DNA of 64,000 bases from Micromonospora sp. CCTCC AA 2012012. Lineage in GTDB: Bacteria; Actinomycetota; Actinomycetes; Mycobacteriales; Micromonosporaceae. The notes beneath the pieces were generated by a model. That model saw nothing but the letters and a program-made list of their open reading frames with translations. It made no database searches and was not told the DNA's origin. The stretch lies in NCBI RefSeq assembly GCF_040499845.1, contig NZ_CP159342.1, forward strand, positions 1,426,001-1,490,000, given 5' to 3'. Position 1 is the first letter of the stretch; every line of letters begins with the position of its first letter. Below are positions 33,702 to 42,092 of this stretch, in pieces. The translations under genes and the position numbers were made by a program.

Positions 33702-36700
33702 ATGTCCGATCCGTCGACCGACACCCGCCCGCTCAACGCGGCACAGCTCGGTGTCTGGTACGCCCAGCGGATCGACCCGGGCAATCCGGTCCACAACATG
33801 GGCGGCTACCTGGAGATCCTCGGCCCGCTCGACGGGGGAGCGCTCATCGCCACGGTGCGCGCCCTGGTCGCCGAGGACGAGACGCTGCGGCTGCGCTTCA
33901 CCGAGGTCGACGGCGTCCCCGTGCAGTACGTCGGGCCGGCGCCGGACTTCGCCCCCCGGGTGCGGGACCTCAGCGGCGAGGCGGACCCGCTCGGGGTGGC
34001 GCTGGCGTGCATGCGCGACGACATGGAGACCGCACCGGACCTGGAACACGACCGGCTGTTCCATCACGAGATCTTCCGGCTCGGGCCGGAGCACCATCTC
34101 TGGTACAACCGGGCCCACCACCTGATCCACGACGGCTACACCTCCACCGTGGTGCGCCGCCGGGGCGCCGAGCTGTACACCGCCCTGGTGGCGGGCCGCC
34201 CGGCCGCCGGGGCGCCGCTCGGCTCGTTCACCGCCATGCTCGACGAGCAGGCCCGGTACGCGGGCTCCCGCGCCCAGCAGCGGGACGGCGCGTACTGGCG
34301 GAAGCTGATGGCCGACGTGACCTACCCGCCGCCGCCCGTCGCGGCGGGGAAGGCCGCCAACCGGGTCACCCGGCAGGTGTCCCGGCTGGACGCCGCAGGG
34401 CTGGCCGGGCTGCGCCGCTTCGCCGAGCGGGCCGGGGTCACCTGGCAGCAGGCCCTGATCGCCGCCGCCGTCCTGCACCGGCAGGTGTGGACCGGCGACA
34501 GCGACGTGCTGCTCAGCCTGCCGGTGCCGGGCCGACTGGATCCGCGTTCGGTCGGCGCGCCCGGCATGATGGCGAACGTCCTGCCGCTGCGCTGCCGGAT
34601 CGACCCGGCGGAGTCGGTCGAGGACCTCGCCGGTCGGGTCGCCCGGCAGACCCTGCGTGCCCAGTGGCACCAGCGCTACGACTCCGCCGACCTGCGGCGG
34701 GACCTGGACTGGCCGACCGACGGCCGGCGCGAGTTCGGCCCGGTGGTGAACCTCGTCGCCGGTGACGAGCACGACGACTTCGCCGGGCTGCCGGCCCGGC
34801 ACCACCTGATCTCCACCGGCGGCACGGTCGAGGATCTCGCCCTCACCGTCACCCACCATCCCGACGGCGGCCTGCGGATCGACGTCAGTGTCGACACCGC
34901 CCACCGGGACGCGGTGGACCTCGACGCCTACCAGCGCACCCTGCACCAGGTCCTCGCGGCGATGACCGGCCGGCCGGGCCGACCGGTGGGGGAGCTGGAC
35001 CTGCTCGACCCGACCGAACGCCACCGGGTGCTGCACGACTGGAACGCCACCGCCGTGGAGGTGCCGGACGAGTCGTTGGCGGGGTTGTTCGCCGCGCGGG
35101 TGGCGGTGGACCCGGAGGCGGTGGCGCTGGTGTGTGACGGCGTCGCGGTGTCGTACGGGGAGTTGGGGGCGCGGGCGAACCGGTTGGCGGCGCATCTGCG
35201 GTCGCTCGGGGTGCGGCGGGGCGACATGGTGGGGGTGTTGCTGGAGCGGGGGATCGACTTCGCGGTCGCGTTGTTGGCGACGGTGAAGGTCGGTGCGGGG
35301 TATTCGGTGCTGGACCCGGAGTTCCCCGACGAGCGGCTGGGCTGGGTGCTCACCGAGACCGGCGCGGCGGTGGTCGTCACCCGCGCCGCCCTGGCCGCGC
35401 GGCTCGACGCCGCCGGTCGGCACGTCGTCCGGGTCGACACCGACGCCGCCGCGGTCGCCGCGCTGCCGGACGCCGATCCGGGCGTACGGGTCGATCCGGG
35501 TGACGTGGCGTGCGTGATGTTCACGTCCGGGTCCACCGGGGTGCCGAAGGGGGTGGTGTCGTCGCACCGGGCCCTGGTGGGTTCGGTGGCGGGGCAGTCG
35601 TACGCGCAGTTCGGGCCGGGTGAGGTGTTCCTCCAGTGCTCCCCGGTGTCCTGGGACGCGTTCTCGTTGGAGTTCTGGGGGGCGCTGCTGTTCGGCGGGA
35701 CCTGCGTGCTCCAGCCCGGTCAACGGCCCGAACCGGCGCTGATCGCGGCCCTCGTGGCCGAGCACGGGGTGACGATGCTGCAACTGTCGTCGGGGCTGTT
35801 CAACCTGCTGGTCGACGAGTACCCGGAGGCGTTCGACGGGGTGCGGGTCGCGTTCACCGGTGGTGAGCCGGCGTCGGGGCCGCACGTGGCGCGGATCCTC
35901 ACCCGCTGCCCCGACCTGCGGGTCGCCAACGGCTACGGCCCGGCCGAGTCGATGGGCTTCACCACCACCTACGACGTGCCCGCCGACATCGGTGGGGTGA
36001 GCGTGCCGGTGGGTCGGGCGGTGGCCAACAAGCGGGCGTACCTCCTCGATGCGCGCATGCGCCCGGTCCCCGTCGGCGTGGTCGGGGAGGTGTACCTGGC
36101 CGGGGTAGGTCTGGCGCACGGGTATCTGAACCGGCCCGGTCTGACCGCGCAGCGGTTCGTGGCAGATCCGTTCGGTGGTCCGGGGGAGCGGTTGTACCGG
36201 ACGGGGGACCTGGCCCGTTGGACGTCCGACGGGGTCCTGGACTTCGTGGGGCGGGTCGACGGGCAGGTCAAGGTGCGCGGGTTCCGGGTGGAGCCCGGCG
36301 AGATCGAGACCGTGCTGCTCGGCCACCCGCAGGTCGCCCAGGCCGCGGTGATCGCCGCACCGGACCCGACCGGCACGCTGCGGCTGATCGCCTACCTGGT
36401 CCCCGACACCACCGGGACCGTCGACGGTGGACAGGTGCGGGGGTGGCTGCGGGAGCGGCTGCCGGAGCACATGGTCCCCACCGCCGTGCTGGTCCTCGAC
36501 CGGATGCCGCTGACCGCCAACGGCAAACTCGACCGCCGCGCCCTGCCCGCCCCCGACTTCGGCACCACCACCGCCACGGGTGGCGGACGCGCACCCCGGG
36601 ACGCCCGCGAGGAGATCCTCGCCGGCCTCTACGCCGAGGTGCTGGGCGTGTCGACGGTCAGCGTCGACGACAACTTCTTCGACCTGGGCGGGCACTCGCT

Positions 36701-39700
36701 GCTCGCCGCGCGGCTGGCCGCCCGGGCCCGCGCCGTCCTCGGCGTGGAACTGACCATCCGGGACATCTTCCAGGCCCCCACCATCGCCGCGCTCACCGAC
36801 CACCTGGCCGACACCGGCCGCGCCCGACCGCGCCCCGCCGTCACCGCCGGGCCGCGCGGGGAGCGCATCCCGCTGTCGTACGCGCAGCGCCGGCTCTGGC
36901 TGATCGACTCCCTCCAGGGACAGGGCAGCAGCTACCATGTACCGCTCGCCGTCCGGCTCACCGGCGATCTCGACGTCGACGCCCTCGGGCGGGCGCTGAC
37001 CGACCTGGTGGACCGGCACGAGGTGCTGCGCACCGTCATCGCCGCCGTCGACGGCGAGCCCTACCAGCGGATCCTCGACCCGGCACCGGTCGCCGTGGCC
37101 CGCCGACGGGCCACCCCGGACACCCTCGACCGGCTGCTGGCCGAGGCGGCCACCGAGGGCTTCGACCTCGCCGCCGCGCCGCCGCTCCGGGTCACCCTCT
37201 TCGACCTCGCCGACGACGACCACGTGCTGCTGATCCTGCTGCACCACATCGCCACCGACGGGCAGTCGCTCCGCCCGCTCTTCGCCGACCTGACCACCGC
37301 GTACGCGGCCCGGCGCGCCGGCCACGCCCCCGACTGGCCGCCGCTGCCCGTCCAGTACGCCGACTACGCCCGCTGGCAGCGCGACATGCTCGGCGACCCC
37401 GCCGACCCGACCAGCGTGCACGCCACCGAACTCGACCACTGGCGTACCGCGCTCGCCGGGCTGCCCGAGGAGATCGCGCTGCCCCGGGACCGGCCCCGGC
37501 CGGCGGAGGCCGACCACTCCGGCGGCGCCGTGGCCGTCCGGATCGACCCGGAGCTGACCCGCCGCATCCGGGAACTGGCCCGGGAACAGCGCTGCACCCC
37601 GTTCATGGTGCTCCAGGCCGCGCTCGCACTGACCCTCACCCGGTACGGCGCCGGCACCGACGTACCCCTCGGCACGCCCGTCGCGGGCCGCTCCGACCCG
37701 GCGCTGGACGACCTGGTCGGGTTCTTCGTCAACACCGTCGTGCTGCGCACCGACACCTCCGGGAACCCGTCCTTCGCCGAGCTGCTGGCCCGGGTACGCG
37801 CCGCCGACCTGGACGCCCTCGCCCACCAGGAACTCCCCTTCGACCTGCTCCTGGAGGCGCTCAACCCGGTCCGCTCGCTCGCCCGGCACCCGCTGTTCCA
37901 GGTCTGCCTGGCCCTCGACAGCGCCGCCGACGCGGAGCTGCGGCTGCCCGGGCTGCGCTGCGGCCGGGGCGGCGTGGTCGACACCGGCACCGCCAAGTTC
38001 GACCTGGAGTTCCTGCTCCGCGACGAGGGGGACGCCGGTATCGGCGGCGCCCTGCTCTACCGCGCCGCCCTCTTCGACCCGGCCACCGTGCAACGCCTCG
38101 TCGCCGCCCTGCTGCGGGTGCTCGGCCAGGTGCTCGCCGACCCGGCCCGACCCGTCGACGCGGTCGAGGTCCTCGACCCGGCCGAACGCGCCGCGGTCCT
38201 GCACGACTGGAACGCCACCGCCGTGGACGTCCCCGACGAGTCGTTGGCCGGGTTGTTCGCCGCGCGGGTGGCGGCCGATCCGGACGCGGTTGCCCTGGTG
38301 AGTGACGGGGTGGCGGTGTCCTACGGGGAGTTGGACGGGCGCGCCAACCGGTTGGCCGTGCACCTGCGGTCGCTGGGGGTGCGGCGCGGGAACATGGTGG
38401 GCGTCCTGCTGGAGCGAGGGGTCGACTTCGCGGTCGCGTTGCTGGCGACGGTGAAACTCGGTGCCGGCTATTCGGTGCTGGACCCCGAGTTCCCCGACGA
38501 GCGCCTGGCGTGGGTGCTGACGGAGACCCGCGCCTCCGCGCTGGTGACCCGCGCCCCGCTCGCCTCCCGCGTCGCCGCCACCTGCCCGGTCGTCCGGGTG
38601 GACACGGACGCCGCCGCGATCGCCGCGCTGCCAGCCACCGATCCGGGTGTCCACGTCGATCCGGGTGACGTGGCGTGCGTGATGTTCACGTCGGGGTCCA
38701 CCGGGGTGCCGAAGGGGGTGGTGTCGTCGCACCGGGCCCTGGTGGGTTCGGTGGCGGGGCAGTCGTACGCGCAGTTCGGGCCGGGTGAGGTGTTCCTGCA
38801 GTGCTCGCCGGTGTCGTGGGACGCGTTCTCGTTGGAGTTCTGGGGTGCGCTGCTGTTCGGCGGGACCTGCGTGCTGCAACCCGGTCAACGGCCCGAACCC
38901 GGCCTGATCACGGAGCTGGTCCGCGCGCACCGCGTGTCGATGCTCCAGTTGTCGTCGGGACTGTTCAACCTGCTGGTCGACGAGTACCCGGAGGCGTTCG
39001 ACGGAGTCCGGGTCGCGTTCACCGGCGGTGAGGCCGCCTCCGCCGCCCACGTGGCACGGATCCTCACCCGGTGTCCCCAGCTGCGGGTCGCCAACGGCTA
39101 CGGCCCGGCCGAGTCGATGGGCTTCACCACCACCCACGACGTGCCGGCCGACATCAGCGGTGCCTCGGTGCCCGTCGGCCGGGCGGTGGCGAACAAGCGG
39201 GCGTACCTGCTGGACGACCGGCTGCGGCCGGTGCCGGTGGGTGTGGTGGGTGAGGTCTACCTGGCCGGAGTGGGTCTGGCGCACGGGTATCTGAACCGGC
39301 CCGGTCTGACCGCGCAGCGGTTCGTCGCGGATCCGTTCGGTGGTCCGGGGGAGCGGCTGTACCGGACCGGGGACCTGGCCCGCTGGACGTCCGACGGGGT
39401 CCTCGACTTCGTGGGGCGGGTCGACGGGCAGGTCAAGGTGCGCGGGTTCCGGGTGGAGCCCGGCGAGATCGAGACCGTGCTGCTCGGCCACCCGCAGGTC
39501 GCCCAGGCCGCGGTGGTCGCCGCACCCGACCCGACCGGCACCCTGCGGCTGATCGCCTACCTGGTCCCCGACGCCGACGTGACCGTCGACGGTGGGCAGG
39601 TGCGGGGGTGGCTGCGGGAGCGGCTGCCCGAGCACATGGTCCCCACCGCCGTGCTGGTCCTCGACCGGATGCCGCTGACCGCCAACGGCAAACTCGACCG

Positions 39701-40055
39701 GCGCGCCCTGCCCGAGCCGGAGTTCACCCCCACCGCCGGCACCGGCCGGCCCGCCCGCGACGCCCGCGACGAAATCCTCTGCGGCCTCTACGCGGAAATA
39801 CTCGGGGTGCCGACGGTGAGCATCGACGACAATTTCTTCGACCTCGGCGGGCATTCGCTGCTCGCCGCCCGGCTGGCCGCCCGGGCCCGCGCCGTCCTCG
39901 GCGTGGAACTGAGCATCCGGGACATCTTCCAGGCCCCCAGCATCGCCGTCCTCACCGAGCGGCTGCCCGCCGCCAAGCCGGCCCGTACCCGGCCGGTGCT
40001 GCGGCGACGCACCGAGGCGGGGGCGCCACTGCCCACCGGACAGCCCGGCCCGTGA
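33702..40055 (+). CDS. Nonribosomal peptide synthetase NRPS1, C-A-T-C-A-T
   Basis: The 2117-residue enzyme has two complete modules. The first C domain (residues 8-430, HHLIHDG near 139) resembles starter types that accept an acyl group (LNAAQLGVWYAQRIDPGNP), fitting the FabH and ACP encoded upstream. A1 (about 443-955) and A2 (about 1500-2010) are almost the same sequence and give one ten-residue code by my alignment, D-A-L-Q-F-G-G-G-F-K, which I cannot match to an amino acid. T1 has its Ser in [10 protein letters not shown] near 998 and T2 near 2051. The second C domain (1056-1480) has HHIATDG. There is no epimerase or TE domain, so the dipeptide passes on. The ATG at 33702 follows a GGGGG site; a GTG seven codons earlier is less likely. 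Confidence 0.95.
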   Translation: MSDPSTDTRPLNAAQLGVWYAQRIDPGNPVHNMGGYLEILGPLDGGALIATVRALVAEDETLRLRFTEVDGVPVQYVGPAPDFAPRVRDLSGEADPLGVALACMRDDMETAPDLEHDRLFHHEIFRLGPEHHLWYNRAHHLIHDGYTSTVVRRRGAELYTALVAGRPAAGAPLGSFTAMLDEQARYAGSRAQQRDGAYWRKLMADVTYPPPPVAAGKAANRVTRQVSRLDAAGLAGLRRFAERAGVTWQQALIAAAVLHRQVWTGDSDVLLSLPVPGRLDPRSVGAPGMMANVLPLRCRIDPAESVEDLAGRVARQTLRAQWHQRYDSADLRRDLDWPTDGRREFGPVVNLVAGDEHDDFAGLPARHHLISTGGTVEDLALTVTHHPDGGLRIDVSVDTAHRDAVDLDAYQRTLHQVLAAMTGRPGRPVGELDLLDPTERHRVLHDWNATAVEVPDESLAGLFAARVAVDPEAVALVCDGVAVSYGELGARANRLAAHLRSLGVRRGDMVGVLLERGIDFAVALLATVKVGAGYSVLDPEFPDERLGWVLTETGAAVVVTRAALAARLDAAGRHVVRVDTDAAAVAALPDADPGVRVDPGDVACVMFTSGSTGVPKGVVSSHRALVGSVAGQSYAQFGPGEVFLQCSPVSWDAFSLEFWGALLFGGTCVLQPGQRPEPALIAALVAEHGVTMLQLSSGLFNLLVDEYPEAFDGVRVAFTGGEPASGPHVARILTRCPDLRVANGYGPAESMGFTTTYDVPADIGGVSVPVGRAVANKRAYLLDARMRPVPVGVVGEVYLAGVGLAHGYLNRPGLTAQRFVADPFGGPGERLYRTGDLARWTSDGVLDFVGRVDGQVKVRGFRVEPGEIETVLLGHPQVAQAAVIAAPDPTGTLRLIAYLVPDTTGTVDGGQVRGWLRERLPEHMVPTAVLVLDRMPLTANGKLDRRALPAPDFGTTTATGGGRAPRDAREEILAGLYAEVLGVSTVSVDDNFFDLGGHSLLAARLAARARAVLGVELTIRDIFQAPTIAALTDHLADTGRARPRPAVTAGPRGERIPLSYAQRRLWLIDSLQGQGSSYHVPLAVRLTGDLDVDALGRALTDLVDRHEVLRTVIAAVDGEPYQRILDPAPVAVARRRATPDTLDRLLAEAATEGFDLAAAPPLRVTLFDLADDDHVLLILLHHIATDGQSLRPLFADLTTAYAARRAGHAPDWPPLPVQYADYARWQRDMLGDPADPTSVHATELDHWRTALAGLPEEIALPRDRPRPAEADHSGGAVAVRIDPELTRRIRELAREQRCTPFMVLQAALALTLTRYGAGTDVPLGTPVAGRSDPALDDLVGFFVNTVVLRTDTSGNPSFAELLARVRAADLDALAHQELPFDLLLEALNPVRSLARHPLFQVCLALDSAADAELRLPGLRCGRGGVVDTGTAKFDLEFLLRDEGDAGIGGALLYRAALFDPATVQRLVAALLRVLGQVLADPARPVDAVEVLDPAERAAVLHDWNATAVDVPDESLAGLFAARVAADPDAVALVSDGVAVSYGELDGRANRLAVHLRSLGVRRGNMVGVLLERGVDFAVALLATVKLGAGYSVLDPEFPDERLAWVLTETRASALVTRAPLASRVAATCPVVRVDTDAAAIAALPATDPGVHVDPGDVACVMFTSGSTGVPKGVVSSHRALVGSVAGQSYAQFGPGEVFLQCSPVSWDAFSLEFWGALLFGGTCVLQPGQRPEPGLITELVRAHRVSMLQLSSGLFNLLVDEYPEAFDGVRVAFTGGEAASAAHVARILTRCPQLRVANGYGPAESMGFTTTHDVPADISGASVPVGRAVANKRAYLLDDRLRPVPVGVVGEVYLAGVGLAHGYLNRPGLTAQRFVADPFGGPGERLYRTGDLARWTSDGVLDFVGRVDGQVKVRGFRVEPGEIETVLLGHPQVAQAAVVAAPDPTGTLRLIAYLVPDADVTVDGGQVRGWLRERLPEHMVPTAVLVLDRMPLTANGKLDRRALPEPEFTPTAGTGRPARDARDEILCGLYAEILGVPTVSIDDNFFDLGGHSLLAARLAARARAVLGVELSIRDIFQAPSIAVLTERLPAAKPARTRPVLRRRTEAGAPLPTGQPGP
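35053..36790 (+). repeat. Duplicated A-T segment, copy 1
   Basis: This A-T region of NRPS1 is nearly the same as that starting at 38224. The segment from about 35510 to 35640 is almost base-identical to 38665-38800. The match covers the A domain and the T domain but not the C domains. Confidence 0.8.
38224..39950 (+). repeat. Duplicated A-T segment, copy 2
   Basis: This is the second copy of the NRPS1 A-T segment. Differences cluster around the less conserved stretch at 38520-38640, while the substrate-pocket positions are identical to copy 1. That suggests recent duplication or gene conversion. Confidence 0.8.
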
Positions 40056-40056
40056 G

Positions 40057-40075
40057 GCGGGGAAACCTGCCCCGC
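40057..40075 (+). terminator. Short hairpin after NRPS1
   Basis: GCGGGG and CCCCGC arms lie directly after the NRPS1 stop, three bases before the next cluster promoter box. The similar hairpin after NRPS3 has the same distance to its box. Confidence 0.5.
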
Positions 40076-40077
40076 GT

Positions 40078-40111
40078 ACTGCCGCTCCGGCCGGAAAACC
40101 GTCGATAGCCT
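40078..40111 (+). promoter_or_regulatory. Cluster-type promoter of the thioesterase-dioxygenase-A-T unit
   Basis: Box ACTGCCGCT, 19 bases, then TAGCCT. A transcript from here would start near 40118, which supports the thioesterase start at 40214 (or 40202) rather than the ATG at 40115. Confidence 0.65.
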
Positions 40112-40213
40112 CCAATGAACGGGGTGTCAGATCCGTGGCCGGGTCGGCCGTCGGCTCCCCTTTCCCCCTTTTTTCTGATCCGACCTGACGCGCGTCGAAG
40201 AATGGAGCGCACC

Positions 40214-41023
40214 GTGGACTCTGCCCGACCGTTCGACCCCACCGGCGCAATGCCGGCCCCCGACGACGTGGTCTGGGTGCTGCCCGGCGGCGACGGGACC
40301 GCCCCGCACCGCACCTCGCTGCTGGTGCTGCCGCACTCCGGCGGCAACGCCCACGCGTACGCGCCGTGGCGGGCCCTGCTGCCCGACGACGTACGCCTGC
40401 TCATCGGCCAGTACCCCGGCCGGGGCGCCCGGTTCAGCGAGCCGCTGCCCGAGCGGATGGCCGACCTGGTCGACCCGATCCTGGCCAGCCTGCCCGCCGA
40501 CACCGACGACCTGGTGGTGCTCGGGCACAGCATGGGCTCGCTGGTGGCGTACGAGGTCACCCGCGCCCTGACCGACGCCGGCCGCGCGCCGCGCGCCCTG
40601 GTCGTCTCCGCCTGCCGGGCGCCGTTCCTGGCCAACCCCAGCCCGGTGCACCCGGAGGCGCTGGACGACGACGCGCTGGTCGCCGCCATCAAGGCGCGCG
40701 GCGGCACCGACGACGGCATCCTCGACGAGCCGGAACTGCGGGAGCTGGTGCTGCCCTCGATCCGGGCCGACTTCGCCCTCGACGACGCCTACCGCTCGGC
40801 CGTGGCCGCGCCGCTGGCCTGCCCGGTCACCGTCGTCGGCGGCAGCACCGACCCGGTGGTGCCGGCCGAGGCGCTCGACCGCTGGGCCGAGGTCACCGCC
40901 GGCCCCGTCGCCACCCACGTCCTGCCGGGCGGCCACTTCTATTTCCAGCAGCAGCTCGAGGAGTTCCTGTCCCTCGTCACCGGGGTCCTCGACGGCGACA
41001 CCGTCCGGCCCGAATTCGCCTGA
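40214..41023 (+). CDS. Type II thioesterase (alpha/beta hydrolase)
   Basis: This 269-residue editing enzyme removes wrong or stalled acyl groups from T domains of the NRPS. The family signature is clear: LLVLPHSGGNAHAYAPWRAL at the start, IGQYPGRG, nucleophile Ser in VLGHSMGSLVAYEV, an Asp in GGSTDPVVP and His in LPGGHFYFQQQ. The GTG at 40214 follows GGAG by six bases and fits the start of similarity; ATG 40202 would add four residues. It begins the second biosynthetic transcription unit and is followed 27 bp later by the dioxygenase. It might also pass aminoacyl groups between carriers, but that is speculation. Confidence 0.93.
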   Translation: MDSARPFDPTGAMPAPDDVVWVLPGGDGTAPHRTSLLVLPHSGGNAHAYAPWRALLPDDVRLLIGQYPGRGARFSEPLPERMADLVDPILASLPADTDDLVVLGHSMGSLVAYEVTRALTDAGRAPRALVVSACRAPFLANPSPVHPEALDDDALVAAIKARGGTDDGILDEPELRELVLPSIRADFALDDAYRSAVAAPLACPVTVVGGSTDPVVPAEALDRWAEVTAGPVATHVLPGGHFYFQQQLEEFLSLVTGVLDGDTVRPEFA

Positions 41024-41050
41024 CCCACCCGACCCTCCAGGAGGACCCTG

Positions 41051-42085
41051 ATGTCACCCACCGCCCAGGCGGTCCCCGCCGCCGCCCTCGACGTGCGGTA
41101 CGAGCCCGGCAAGCCGGCCGTCCTCGTCGTCCCGCCGGTCGACGACCTCGACGCGGGCGTCGCGTGGGTCACCGCGCACCGCGCGGCGATCCGCGCCGAG
41201 CTGCTCCGCTCCGGCAGCCTGATGATCCGTGGCCTGCCGGTGACCGACACCGCCGACTTCGCCCGGGTCCGGGACGTGCTGATGCCGCAGCGCACCGGCT
41301 ACCGGGAGAAGGCCACCCCGCGCACCGACTTCGGCGAGGGCGTCTTCTCCTCCACCGACCTGCCGGCCGCCCAGCCGATCCGGCTGCACAACGAGAACAG
41401 CTACACCCTGGACTTCCCCGGCACCCTCCTCTTCGGCTGCGTCACCGCCCCGGAGACCGGCGGCGCCACCACCGTCGGCGACATGCGCGAGGCGCTGCGG
41501 CAGATCCCCGCCGAGCTGCGCGAGCGGTTCGCCACGTACGGCTGGCTGCTGGTCCGTAACTTCTCCGAGCTGGCCGGGCTGCCCTGGCACAAGAGCTTCG
41601 GCACCGAGGACCCGGCCGGGGTGGAGGAGTACTGCCGGGAGAACGTGATCGGCCACGAGTGGCTGCCCGACGGGGAGCTGCGCACCCGGCAGCGCCGCTC
41701 GGCGATCGTCACCCACCCGCTGACCGGCGAGGAGTCCTGGTTCAACCACTACGCCTTCTGGAACCGGCACACCCTCGACCCGGACGTGCGCGAGGTGCTC
41801 CAGGAGACGTACGGCGAGGACGGGCTGCCGTTCGACACGTACCTGGGGGACGGGTCGGCACTGACCGCCGACGAGGTCGCCGCGATCAACGCGGTCTACG
41901 ACCGGGTGACGGTCCGGGAGACCTGGCAGGAGGGGGACCTGCTGATGGTCGACAACATCTCCTGCGCGCACGGGCGGGAGGCGTTCACCGGCGCCCGCAA
42001 GATCCTGGTGGCGATGGGCGACCCGGTGGCGCTCGCCGACTGCGCCCCGCGGACCGCCCCGGCGGCCACGCCGTACGGGAAGTGA
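41051..42085 (+). CDS. Fe(II)/2-oxoglutarate dioxygenase, TauD/SyrP-like hydroxylase
   Basis: The 344-residue enzyme has the TauD-family iron triad: His113 and Glu115 in LHNENSY and a distal His near 307 in SCAHGREAF. The 2-oxoglutarate Arg is just after, in GARKILVAMGD. The pattern FGCVTAPETGGATTVGDMREAL is typical of SyrP/clavaminate-synthase-like enzymes that hydroxylate the beta carbon of carrier-bound amino acids. It lies 7 bp before the stand-alone A-T gene, so the aminoacyl group on that T domain is the likely substrate. An AGGAGG site precedes the ATG. A free amino acid substrate is also possible. Confidence 0.92.
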   Translation: MSPTAQAVPAAALDVRYEPGKPAVLVVPPVDDLDAGVAWVTAHRAAIRAELLRSGSLMIRGLPVTDTADFARVRDVLMPQRTGYREKATPRTDFGEGVFSSTDLPAAQPIRLHNENSYTLDFPGTLLFGCVTAPETGGATTVGDMREALRQIPAELRERFATYGWLLVRNFSELAGLPWHKSFGTEDPAGVEEYCRENVIGHEWLPDGELRTRQRRSAIVTHPLTGEESWFNHYAFWNRHTLDPDVREVLQETYGEDGLPFDTYLGDGSALTADEVAAINAVYDRVTVRETWQEGDLLMVDNISCAHGREAFTGARKILVAMGDPVALADCAPRTAPAATPYGK

Positions 42086-42092
42086 GCCGGCC

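Noticed and set aside
40115-40213. Earlier ATG at 40115 as thioesterase start
   Set aside because: It lies at or just before the predicted transcript start, adds non-family residues, and GTG 40214 has GGAG at proper distance.
33597-40250. Long minus-strand open frame opposite NRPS1
   Set aside because: Same shadow effect; the + strand shows continuous C, A and T motifs across the whole span.
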